Notes under the pieces: generated by a model
Told to the model about the DNA's origin: nothing
What the model saw: only the letters and a program-made list of their open reading frames with translations
Databases searched by the model: none
NCBI GenBank assembly: GCA_041538025.1
Contig: JBGOEV010000027.1
Span: forward strand, 1 to 32,941
Source of the DNA: Thermosaccharophagus gerlachensis
Lineage (GTDB): Bacteria; Armatimonadota; Fervidibacteria; Fervidibacterales; Thermosaccharophagaceae
Length of the DNA: 32,941 nucleotides
Reading direction: 5' to 3'
In this document: positions 24,474-32,388 of the stretch, piece by piece
Layout of the letters: every line of letters begins with the position of its first letter
How positions within the stretch are numbered: the stretch's first letter is position 1
Translations under genes and position numbers: made by a program

Positions 24474-25215
24474 TGCTCAATCCCACCTCCACTGCTTCAA
24501 CTTCTTCAAGCAATACATTGAGCCCACCATTGACGAACCTTGGCGTCATACCGAGAGCCGAAGCAACGCATTCTGCGAGCGCTTTTTTAAACTCGCCTAT
24601 GTTTATTGTTCTCCCAAGCACGCTCGCCATGTCACATATGACATCAGGTGGCAGTTTGCATGTCCTAAGCAGGCGAAACATGCTTAGATCAACCGATACA
24701 TTAACAGCAATCCCGTGCATTGAAACCCATCTCCTTATTGCGAGCCCAACAAAACCTATTTTGTGCCACCATCCGTCAATGAAGACCCAAGCGCCACGAT
24801 GGTTTTCAAGCCTTGCTGCGTTTATGCGCCACATTGAGAGCGCTTTTATCATGGAGACCTCAAGCGCATAAAGGAATTGCATAACATCAAATCCAATATC
24901 CTTAAGGTGCACAATCGCGTAGGCGACAACCTGCCCCGGAAGGTGAAGCATTGCGCTACCACCGCGGTTGCATTGGACGATTGGGATGCTGATCAAGCTC
25001 CTTGATGAAAGTGCTTTCTCTGACGGGTTGTGAAGAAGCAAATCATCGTTTGAGCTACTTCTTCCGAGTGTTATCGTTGGTTCATGTTCAAGCAACAAGA
25101 GTTTGTTAGCTATCAAGTTTAGTGAGCGCAAGTTGCGAAGCCTCTCTTGGAGCTCAAGGCAAAGGAGATATGGGACGGAAACACCGATGTCATGAATCTC
25201 AATAACCTTTTGCAT
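24466..25215 (-). CDS. lipB: Octanoyl-[acyl-carrier] protein transferase
   Basis: LipB moves an octanoyl group from ACP to lipoyl domains of 2-oxo-acid dehydrogenases or glycine cleavage H protein. The family shows in LLLEHEPTITLGRSS (42-54), RGGSAMLHLPGQVVAYAIVHL (84-104), KIGFVGLAIRRWVSMHGIAVNVSVDLSMF (152-180) and Cys186. Lys152 and Cys186 are 34 apart, exactly as catalytic Lys135 and Cys169 in E. coli. Two details differ: the usual YHGPGQ reads LHLPGQ, and the PCG around the Cys reads TCK. Its ATG overlaps the stop of the upstream glycosyltransferase (TAATG). No lipA is in the window. Confidence 0.93.
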   Translation of the reverse strand: MQKVIEIHDIGVSVPYLLCLELQERLRNLRSLNLIANKLLLLEHEPTITLGRSSSNDDLLLHNPSEKALSSRSLISIPIVQCNRGGSAMLHLPGQVVAYAIVHLKDIGFDVMQFLYALEVSMIKALSMWRINAARLENHRGAWVFIDGWWHKIGFVGLAIRRWVSMHGIAVNVSVDLSMFRLLRTCKLPPDVICDMASVLGRTINIGEFKKALAECVASALGMTPRFVNGGLNVLLEEVEAVEVGLSSG

Positions 25216-26408
25216 TAGCTTGGCACCACCTTTTCAAACAGCAGCGCCTCATACAGCTTTTGAGTTTTTTCAATCATTCGCTCAAGCGGGAAAAGCTTGA
25301 TAACAATCTCCCTCCTCACTTTGCGCATCTTTTCGCTTCGCAGTTCGTCGTTACAGATGAAGTAAAGTATCGCTTGAGAAAGTGCCTCGCATGACTTTGG
25401 TTGAACGAGTTTAATCATCTTTGAAGCATCCTCGTATGCGGAGGCGACGGCTTCAAACAAATCCCTGTTGCCAACAACATCGCTCAGGACAACCGGCAAA
25501 CCGCAGGCGAGCGCCTCAATTGGGGTATATGGCATGCCCTCGTAAAGTGATGGGAGCGCATAGACATCAAACGCGCTGTAAACGCTCCAGTCATCACGCA
25601 CGCTTGTTTCAAATATGATGTTACTGTGCACCCCCATTTTCATTGCCAACTCCCTGAGCATCCTTTCACGCTCACCGACACCGATGAGCACCAAGTATGC
25701 GTTGTTAAACTTTGACAGGATGATGGGCATAGCGCCGATTAGATACTGTTGCCCCTTCTGAGCCCTGAAGTCGCCAACACAGCCTATGAGTGGTGCATCC
25801 TTAGGTATCCCCCATTTGCTACGCCACATCAGACGCGCTTCATCGCTATATTGCACTTTTGAGAAGTCAATCCCATTCTCAATCAAAAAGAGTTTCCTTG
25901 GGTGGACGATGCGCTCTTTGACTGCAACTTCCATTTCGCTTCTTGAAACTGCGATCAAGGCGTCCGTGAATAGACCGAGAAAACGCTCAACACATACCAC
26001 CGCAGTTCTCACAACATGGCTGTTGCACATAAAGAAAGCGAATGCGTGTGGTGTGTAAACGATGACTGGCACACCGGCTATCTTCGCTGCTATCCTCGCT
26101 ATCAGTCCAGCCTTACTGCTGTGTGCGTGAACGATGTCTGGGCATGCTCGTTTGATGATGGCGTAAACCTTCAAAATGGCTATAGCATCCGCAAGTGGTG
26201 ATATGTTTCTCTTCATCTGGACGATGTAAGTTTTGATGCCGACCGAGGTCATCCATACAATATCTTTGATGAAACGCTTATCGCGCAGTGTTGAGCAGAT
26301 AACTGATTGATAAAAACGCTCCCTATCAATGTGCTGTAGGAGGTCAAGCAAGTGTCGCCTTGTGCCACCAACTGTAGCTTCAAGCACATGGATAACTGAT
26401 AGTTTCAT
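25215..26408 (-). CDS. GT4-family glycosyltransferase
   Basis: This GT-B retaining glycosyltransferase has an N-terminal domain with MKLSVIHVLEATVGGTRRHLLDLLQ and PDIVHAHSSKAGLIARIAAKIAGVPVIVYTPHAFAFF, then the linker FLIENGIDF. The donor domain has IGCVGDFRAQKGQQYLIGA and the E-x7-E motif in YEGMPYTPIEALACGLPVV near residue 300 of the longest frame. This matches enzymes of capsule and exopolysaccharide clusters. The longest frame starts at ATG 26441, but family alignment and the MKLSVIHV opening favour ATG 26408, behind a GGGAGG/AAAGG context. It lies between the flippase and lipB on the same strand, so it is probably one of several surface-glycan genes in this run. Confidence 0.93.
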   Translation of the reverse strand: MKLSVIHVLEATVGGTRRHLLDLLQHIDRERFYQSVICSTLRDKRFIKDIVWMTSVGIKTYIVQMKRNISPLADAIAILKVYAIIKRACPDIVHAHSSKAGLIARIAAKIAGVPVIVYTPHAFAFFMCNSHVVRTAVVCVERFLGLFTDALIAVSRSEMEVAVKERIVHPRKLFLIENGIDFSKVQYSDEARLMWRSKWGIPKDAPLIGCVGDFRAQKGQQYLIGAMPIILSKFNNAYLVLIGVGERERMLRELAMKMGVHSNIIFETSVRDDWSVYSAFDVYALPSLYEGMPYTPIEALACGLPVVLSDVVGNRDLFEAVASAYEDASKMIKLVQPKSCEALSQAILYFICNDELRSEKMRKVRREIVIKLFPLERMIEKTQKLYEALLFEKVVPS

Positions 26409-26469
26409 CCTCCCATCTGCCCTTTCGCGAAGGCAGCTCATGGCTCAAGTTGAGCTATAGCCCTTCAAT

Positions 26470-28122
26470 TCACCTTCCGAGCAAGCTTAGCAGCTTGCGA
26501 AAGCGTTTTTGGATTGAGCTTTTAAGGAAGCGCCCAAATGTCATCGCCTCGTTCATGCGAAGCACCCACGCTGTAATGCCAAAGAATATGTAGCCGACAA
26601 TGCTGCCAAGCAGGAAGCTCAATAAATGGAGCATTCTACCAGCTTCATAGCTCGGTGTGAGTTCATATAGCATAAACATGAAGAAGGCAAGAGCAATTGA
26701 GCATATGGTCATCTTCACGCCGAACGGCTTCAAGCTACCCCAAGGCAAACCACCAAGCCATGAGTTGAAGATGATGTAGACAAAAAGCATCTTGGTAGAC
26801 TTTGAGATAACGAGGGCAAGTGCAAATGCTGGCAAACCAGCGTTGAAGACGAACACGCCTGTTAGGAGTGTGATAAAGAAGATGGCATCGGCAACCACAC
26901 CAAGTAGCGTTGGCACAAGCGTATTTCCGAGAGCGTAGAACCATTTGAGTGTAGGTTCTTCAAGCGCGAAAATTGTCAAGCCGGGGAGGTAGAAGAGCAA
27001 CGCCGATAAGACAAGCTTCAAATCGTCGCCCTTGAAGCCAAGCAAGCCCCTCGTGAGTGAACCACCAAGTGCCATCATGATTATCGTTGTCGGGATGAAG
27101 ATGAAGACGATTATCCGAAAGACGGAAAGAAGCGATTCTGCGAGCTCTCCTTTTTCTTTCTTCGCGCTTAGCTCCGATATGAAAGGGTAAATGACGACGC
27201 TTATTGCGTAGGCGATTATTTGCCAAGGTTGGTCAAGTAGCTTCCTTGCATAGCCGAGAGCTGCGAGCATACCTTCGCCTATCCTGCCAGCAACAATTGT
27301 CTCACCCCAGCTCCTCACAAGCGCTAAGAACACACCAACAAGCAAAGGTAGCATGAGCAAGCCTGCCTTGAGCAAATCTTCGTTTCTTACATCAAGCGAG
27401 GGTCTGATGTATTTGAACTTCCCTTTAAGCCCCGGCAGTTGAACAAGCAACCTTAGCATTATACCAGCTATGGCGCCAAGCGTAGCTGCGATGACAACCT
27501 GCGTTTGTGTTGGGTGCCTCGTTATGAGCGCTATCGCTCCGAAGCTTACGACAACGCAAAGGCGACGAAGTGCCTCAGCGAGAGCTGGGAGCGTGAAGTT
27601 AGCATAGGACTGTAATGTGAGCTCAAGCAAGTTTGAGAGACAGTAGAAAACGAGGAATGGGAAGGTGAAGCGAAGAGCCATCACAGCGAGTTGGAAGTTC
27701 TCAATATCCTCATGCAGGTAGTGAAGCATCAGCAATGTGAGTTTGTCAGCGAAGAAAGCCCCAGCAAATGCTATAGCGCTCAATATGATGGCAAGCAATG
27801 TCCCCATGACATTGGCGAACCGAAATGCTACAGCATCGCTGTTAAGAGTTTGGCGTGCAACGAAGAGCGGTAGGAATGTCGGTTGAAGTAGCTTCTCAAC
27901 CTTCGTATAAAGCTCAACGAGGACTCTATCAACGACAAAGCGATATATATCAGCAGCAGCGCTCACACCGAGCAGGTGCGCCATTATAACTTCTCGCAGT
28001 ATCCCAAGGATAGGGTTGAGTGCTCTAAAGCCACTAACTACAACAGCGTATTTGGCTATACCTGTGCGCCTGTCAACGGTTTCTTTCACTTCGCCAACGA
28101 TGGTTATATCCTCCTCACCCAT
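26470..28122 (-). CDS. MurJ/MviN-like lipid flippase
   Basis: This roughly 550-aa MOP-superfamily membrane protein has about 14 hydrophobic helices. The first block, GFRALNPILGILREVIMAHLLGVSAAADIYRFV, followed by EKLLQPTFLPLFV, corresponds to the conserved MurJ opening (GlxRdxliA.lfGag..aDAF...nllRrlf.egafs.afvPvf). MurJ flips lipid II for peptidoglycan; paralogues beside glycosyltransferases export exopolysaccharide lipid intermediates. Flanking GT4 genes on both sides favour a surface-glycan role here, but the house-keeping role cannot be excluded. ATG 28122 has AGGTG 6 bases upstream, better than GTG 28131. Confidence 0.88.
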   Translation of the reverse strand: MGEEDITIVGEVKETVDRRTGIAKYAVVVSGFRALNPILGILREVIMAHLLGVSAAADIYRFVVDRVLVELYTKVEKLLQPTFLPLFVARQTLNSDAVAFRFANVMGTLLAIILSAIAFAGAFFADKLTLLMLHYLHEDIENFQLAVMALRFTFPFLVFYCLSNLLELTLQSYANFTLPALAEALRRLCVVVSFGAIALITRHPTQTQVVIAATLGAIAGIMLRLLVQLPGLKGKFKYIRPSLDVRNEDLLKAGLLMLPLLVGVFLALVRSWGETIVAGRIGEGMLAALGYARKLLDQPWQIIAYAISVVIYPFISELSAKKEKGELAESLLSVFRIIVFIFIPTTIIMMALGGSLTRGLLGFKGDDLKLVLSALLFYLPGLTIFALEEPTLKWFYALGNTLVPTLLGVVADAIFFITLLTGVFVFNAGLPAFALALVISKSTKMLFVYIIFNSWLGGLPWGSLKPFGVKMTICSIALAFFMFMLYELTPSYEAGRMLHLLSFLLGSIVGYIFFGITAWVLRMNEAMTFGRFLKSSIQKRFRKLLSLLGR

Positions 28123-28145
28123 AACTCTCACCTACCATCGTGCTG

Positions 28146-29408
28146 TTAAGGTGTCACACCCGTTATAAGCTTCCCAAGCTTTTTTGCGTTCTCCTCAGCA
28201 ATGAAGTTGCTGAGGAGCTTATCATAAGCTCCTTTTGTGATGCGTTTTGCGAGGCTCTCATTTGAAAGCAACCTCTCAATCGCAGATGCAAGCGCATCAC
28301 AGTCACCAGCTTTAAAGAGCAACCCAGTTTCACCGTCCTCAACGAATTCAGGAATACCACCTATGTCAGAGGCAATGATTGGCAATAAGGATGCAGCAGC
28401 TTCAAGTATTACATTTGGCAAACCATCCCTGTCACCATCTTTTGCGATGACGCTTGGCACAACTAAAGCTGATGCACTGGCATAGTATTTGGCTATCTCC
28501 TCGTGTCTGACACCCCCAACGAATGTCACACAATCGCCCACACCAAGCTGTGCTGCTAACAATTGCAAATTGCTCTTTAGCGGACCATCACCAACAATGA
28601 GGCACCTCACTTTGCCACAGAGTTTCTTTAATGCCTTGAGCAGAACATCAACACCCTTCTTTGGGACAAGCCTGCCAACGAAAAGTAAGGTTGCACTGTC
28701 ACGGAGTGACGAACATTCCAAGGCAGTGTTAGAAAAGCGTTTTACTTCATCACGCAGTAAGCCATGATAGACAAGGTGGATTTTATTTGCGGTCTCCCTA
28801 TATGCCTTGCAAAGGTAATCCAAGTTGGCTCTTGTGCATGTTATGACAGTAGATGCGTTTAGTAACTTCTCACTCATGGCGATCGGCTCAACATAGATGT
28901 CGTATGCGTGGACGCTCAACGAGAAACTGATGCCACTTATCAAAGCAGCGGTAAGCGCTATGCTTGCTGTGATGTGTCCAAAGTGAGCGTGTATGTGAGT
29001 GACCTTATGATGTTGCAATTCTTTAGCAAGCCAGAAGCCAACGGGGCAGTGAACCAAGTGCCAACGAAGCCACCTTAGTTTCCGCCAAAGCGGTATGCGA
29101 CCAATACTGTGTAGTGGTGCGCACAGAATGAAAGAAGCTAAGAGGCGTTTGAGCGCGATGTTGAAGTTAAATTGCGAGCGGATTGTAGATGAAACAACAG
29201 ACAGCGATTGCACTTTTGGGAGCTCAACCACAAATGGAGAGATGCGTTTGGCGACATAATCGCTGTCATCAACTCCTTCAACATTCATTGCGTATATGCG
29301 CAATTTGTAGCCAGCGGTAAGGAGCGCAAAAAGCTCACGCAAAATAAAACGCTCAGTCTGCGTCGGGAATGAGCGTATGACTATGGCTATGGTTTCACCT
29401 TTGCTCAT
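28146..29408 (-). CDS. GT4-family glycosyltransferase, colanic-acid type
   Basis: This 420-aa GT-B enzyme opens GETIAIVIRSFPTQTERFILREL, the typical beginning of the colanic-acid/amylovoran branch of GT4 (SFP.lSETFI..ei). HIHAHFGHITASIALTAALISG lies near residue 137. The donor domain holds LLFVGRLVPKKGVDVLLKALKKL near 240, GDGPLKSNLQLLAAQLG, and RDGLPNVILEAAASLLPIIASDIGGIPEFVEDGETGLLF near 322-360. The last block includes the conserved Glu that contacts the nucleotide sugar. The enzyme probably adds a hexose to a lipid-linked oligosaccharide at the inner membrane face. It is 48 bases after serS and 14-23 bases before the flippase gene, with a GAGGGA site close to its ATG. Confidence 0.94.
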   Translation of the reverse strand: MSKGETIAIVIRSFPTQTERFILRELFALLTAGYKLRIYAMNVEGVDDSDYVAKRISPFVVELPKVQSLSVVSSTIRSQFNFNIALKRLLASFILCAPLHSIGRIPLWRKLRWLRWHLVHCPVGFWLAKELQHHKVTHIHAHFGHITASIALTAALISGISFSLSVHAYDIYVEPIAMSEKLLNASTVITCTRANLDYLCKAYRETANKIHLVYHGLLRDEVKRFSNTALECSSLRDSATLLFVGRLVPKKGVDVLLKALKKLCGKVRCLIVGDGPLKSNLQLLAAQLGVGDCVTFVGGVRHEEIAKYYASASALVVPSVIAKDGDRDGLPNVILEAAASLLPIIASDIGGIPEFVEDGETGLLFKAGDCDALASAIERLLSNESLAKRITKGAYDKLLSNFIAEENAKKLGKLITGVTP

Positions 29409-29456
29409 ATTCCCTCACGAGCTTCCTTTTATGAGTTGGCAGGGTGAGTGTAGGCT

Positions 29457-30746
29457 TCACTTCTTTTGCGGTTCAATCTTCTCAATGCCACCCATGTATG
29501 GACGAAGCACTTCTGGGATGATAACTGAGCCATCTTCCTGTTGGTAGTTTTCAAGCAATGCTGCGAGCGTCCTACCAACCGCTAATCCAGAGCCGTTTAG
29601 CGTATGCACATATCTTGGTTTTGCTCCTTTTGCAGGGCGATAGCGTATGTTTGCTCTCCTTGCTTGAAAGTCCTCAAAGTTACTGCACGACGAAACCTCA
29701 ACGAACCTACCTTGCCCTGGCATCCAAACTTCGGGATCGTATTTTTTGCTCGCTGCAAAACCTAAGTCACCAGTGCATATTTCAACAACCCTGTATGGTA
29801 GACCGAGCAACTCAAGAACCTCAACTGCGTCTCTTACTAAGCTCTCAAGTTCTTCGTAGGAACGCTCTGGCTCAACGAATTTGACCAGCTCAACTTTGTT
29901 GAACTGGTGAACCCTGATTATGCCCCTTGTGTCCCTGCCTGCAGCACCAGCTTCACGCCTGAAGCAAGCTGAGTATGCCACATACTTCAACGGAAGCATG
30001 TCACGCTCAAGAACCTCATCCCTGTGCAAATTGGTCACGGGGACCTCGGCAGTCGGTATGAGCCAAAGGTCATCTCGCTCACATACATACGCTTCAACCT
30101 CAAACTTGGGCAATTGCCCTGTGCCGATCATGCAGTCCCTGCGGACCATGAAAGGTGGGAAGACCTCTATGTAGCCATGTTTTTCAACATGCAAGTCAAG
30201 CATGAATGAAATGAGCGCTCTCTCAAGTTTTGCTCCGAGCCCTGTCATGACGTAGAAGCGTGAGCCAGAAAGCTTTACGCCCCTCTCAAAGTCAATGAGA
30301 CCAAGTTTCTGCGCTATCTCCCAATGTGGCTTCGGTTCAAAATCAAACTTCCTCGGCTCGCCCCACCTCATCACTTCAACATTGTCGTTCTCGTCGGAAC
30401 CTATTGGGACACTCTCATGCGGTATGTTCGGTATGACCAACAACAGTTGATTGATCTCCCTCTCAACATCCGACACCACAGCATCAAGCTGTTTTATTCT
30501 CTCACTGAGTGCCCTCATGGTTTCAATCAAATCTTGAGCTTGCTCACCTGAGCGCTTCCTTTTCGCTATCTCCTCAGAGACAACATTGCGCTCGTGTTTT
30601 AGTGCCTCTACTTCAACGAGCAATTCACGCCTCTTTTTATCAAGCTCAAGTATTCGGTCAATCTCTGAGTCGGCGTTCTCGCCCTTCAACTTTATTCGTT
30701 CCTTCACCCAATCAGCGCGTTCCCTTATCAAGCGCAAGTCAAGCAT
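29457..30746 (-). CDS. serS: Seryl-tRNA synthetase
   Basis: This class IIa synthetase charges tRNA-Ser and tRNA-Sec. The N-terminal antiparallel coiled-coil arm (about residues 28-105, rich in Lys/Glu heptads) contacts the tRNA long variable arm. The catalytic core has TAEVPVTNLHRDEVL, motif 2 ACFRREAGAAGRDTRGIIRVHQFNKVEL, EVSSCSNFEDFQARRANIRYRP, and motif 3 NGSGLAVGRTLAALLENYQ. The 430-aa length is standard. ATG 30746 is chosen over the adjacent TTG 30749; GGGGTGA lies about 8 bases upstream. It is the first gene of the long minus-strand run and shares a 197-base divergent region with the enolase-superfamily gene. No T-box-like leader is apparent. Confidence 0.98.
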   Translation of the reverse strand: MLDLRLIRERADWVKERIKLKGENADSEIDRILELDKKRRELLVEVEALKHERNVVSEEIAKRKRSGEQAQDLIETMRALSERIKQLDAVVSDVEREINQLLLVIPNIPHESVPIGSDENDNVEVMRWGEPRKFDFEPKPHWEIAQKLGLIDFERGVKLSGSRFYVMTGLGAKLERALISFMLDLHVEKHGYIEVFPPFMVRRDCMIGTGQLPKFEVEAYVCERDDLWLIPTAEVPVTNLHRDEVLERDMLPLKYVAYSACFRREAGAAGRDTRGIIRVHQFNKVELVKFVEPERSYEELESLVRDAVEVLELLGLPYRVVEICTGDLGFAASKKYDPEVWMPGQGRFVEVSSCSNFEDFQARRANIRYRPAKGAKPRYVHTLNGSGLAVGRTLAALLENYQQEDGSVIIPEVLRPYMGGIEKIEPQKK

Positions 30747-30813
30747 CAATCGTTCACCCCTTCGGACTGTTTAAAGTTTTGCCGTAGCGAATAGAACTAC
30801 CCACCGCTAAATT

Positions 30814-30839
30814 TTGGCATACATTGAGTGTAAACTCAA
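30814..30839. promoter_or_regulatory. Operator-like palindrome between serS and the enolase-superfamily gene
   Basis: TTGAGT (30824-30829) and ACTCAA (30834-30839) are perfect inverted arms around GTAA. A -35-like TTGGCA (30814-30819) lies just before them, pointing toward the plus-strand gene. The 197-base divergent region 30750-30946 holds no gene. A LacI-type repressor site is one reading, but no regulator gene is nearby. Confidence 0.4.
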
Positions 30840-30946
30840 ACTGATGAGCGTGCTTCAAAGCCACATCATACAGTCGGTGTTACTTATGATGCACCTACAC
30901 ATCAGAATGCTTACTTGGGCAAGCTGTCTTTGGAGGTGAGCAAAAA

Positions 30947-32359
30947 ATGTTTTACCGCACATCGGAGGCATTCCCAACCGACATCCGTGTTCTTGAGCTT
31001 GAACCATTCTTCAAGCGTGAGAGAGCAAGGACGCCACTCAAATTTGGTGGTGTCGTCATGGCAGATGCTCTGCTTTTGCGTTGCCGAGCGAAAGTTGAAA
31101 ACAGACATGGCAATGTAGCCGAAGGGTGGGGCGCTATCTTCTTGGCAGATTTTTGGGCATGGCCAAGTAGCGTCGTTGAACATGAGTTGAGGGAAGAGGC
31201 AATGAAACAGGTGAGCATTGAATACGCGAAAATGGTCTCCAGCATGAACAGTTACTCTCATCCGATTGATATCTTCATTGAGGGTGAGGACGAGTTGAAG
31301 AGCATAGCGAAAAGCGTTTGCCAGAAGATGCAGTTGAAAGAAGAGATGCCTTTTCTTGCAGCGCTCGTTTGCGCAAGCGCCATTGATGCAGCGTTGCATG
31401 ATGCATTCGGCAATGTCAACGGGATTGATTCCTACCTCGGTTATGGGAAGGAATGCATGCGTGACTTAGGTTATTACTTTGGTGAAAGCTTCGCTGGCAA
31501 ATACATCTCCGATTACATCAGACCATCGTATGCGAAAGAGGTGCCCGTTTTCCATCTTGTTGGAGGCTTGGATAAGCTGACGCGCTCCGAGGTTGACGAG
31601 TCAGACCCGAAAGATGGTTTGCCAAACTGCCTTGAGGAGTGGATTGAAATTGATGGTGTCTTTTGCTTAAAGGTGAAGTTGAGAGGGAATGACCTGCAGT
31701 GGGATTTGCAACGCCTGCTTGATGTTTATGCAGTTGGGATTGAGTGCAACAGAAGGTTTGGCAGGGAGCGCATTTTCATGACGGCTGATACGAATGAAAT
31801 GTGCGAGACACCAGAATACATGGTTGAGCTTCTGCTCAAGCTGAAGGAGCAAAACGAAGAAGCCTTTGAAAGCTTGCTCTACATTGAGCAGCCAACGCAT
31901 AGGGACTTGCGTTCATATCCGTTTGATATGCGAAGGCTTGCGAGCATAAAGCCAGTGCTCATGGACGAAAGCCTGACCGACTTTGAGATGTATGAGCTTG
32001 GAAAACAGCTTGGCATATCGGGCATTGCGCTTAAGACATGCAAAGGTCACTCAATGTGTATGCTCATGGTCGCAAAAGCATCAGAGGAGGGCATACCATA
32101 CGCAGTGCAAGACTTGACGAACCCGTCAATAGCGTTGCTCCACTCCGTCGGAATGGCTGCGCGGATAAACCCGATAATGGGTGTTGAGGCAAACAGCAGG
32201 CAGTTTTTCCCTAATGCTTCAAATGCTGAGATGGAAGTTCACAGAGATATCGTCGTGCGCCAAAACGGGGTGCTAAAAACGCACTCCTTAAAGGGAACTG
32301 GATTTGGTTACCAGATTGAGCGCATAAAGCCATTGTGGCAGCTTGAAAGCATTGCATGA
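30947..32359 (+). CDS. Enolase-superfamily (mandelate racemase/muconate lactonizing-like) enzyme
   Basis: This 470-aa protein of the MR/MLE branch abstracts a proton alpha to a carboxylate, usually in sugar-acid dehydration or racemisation. The barrel has the base region FCLKVKL near residue 238. Metal ligands follow in order: Asp of MTADTNEM near 279, Glu of YIEQPT near 312 and Asp/Glu of LMDES near 339. A second Lys lies in GIALKTCKGHS near 362. The family is usually 370-420 aa, and this member has a longer N-terminal capping part. GGAGGTGA is 6-7 bases before the ATG, a strong site. A sugar acid substrate is likely given neighbouring uronate-type genes, but specificity cannot be read. Confidence 0.88.
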   Translation: MFYRTSEAFPTDIRVLELEPFFKRERARTPLKFGGVVMADALLLRCRAKVENRHGNVAEGWGAIFLADFWAWPSSVVEHELREEAMKQVSIEYAKMVSSMNSYSHPIDIFIEGEDELKSIAKSVCQKMQLKEEMPFLAALVCASAIDAALHDAFGNVNGIDSYLGYGKECMRDLGYYFGESFAGKYISDYIRPSYAKEVPVFHLVGGLDKLTRSEVDESDPKDGLPNCLEEWIEIDGVFCLKVKLRGNDLQWDLQRLLDVYAVGIECNRRFGRERIFMTADTNEMCETPEYMVELLLKLKEQNEEAFESLLYIEQPTHRDLRSYPFDMRRLASIKPVLMDESLTDFEMYELGKQLGISGIALKTCKGHSMCMLMVAKASEEGIPYAVQDLTNPSIALLHSVGMAARINPIMGVEANSRQFFPNASNAEMEVHRDIVVRQNGVLKTHSLKGTGFGYQIERIKPLWQLESIA

Positions 32360-32388
32360 TGAATGTGTGAACACGGAGGTTAGGAAAC

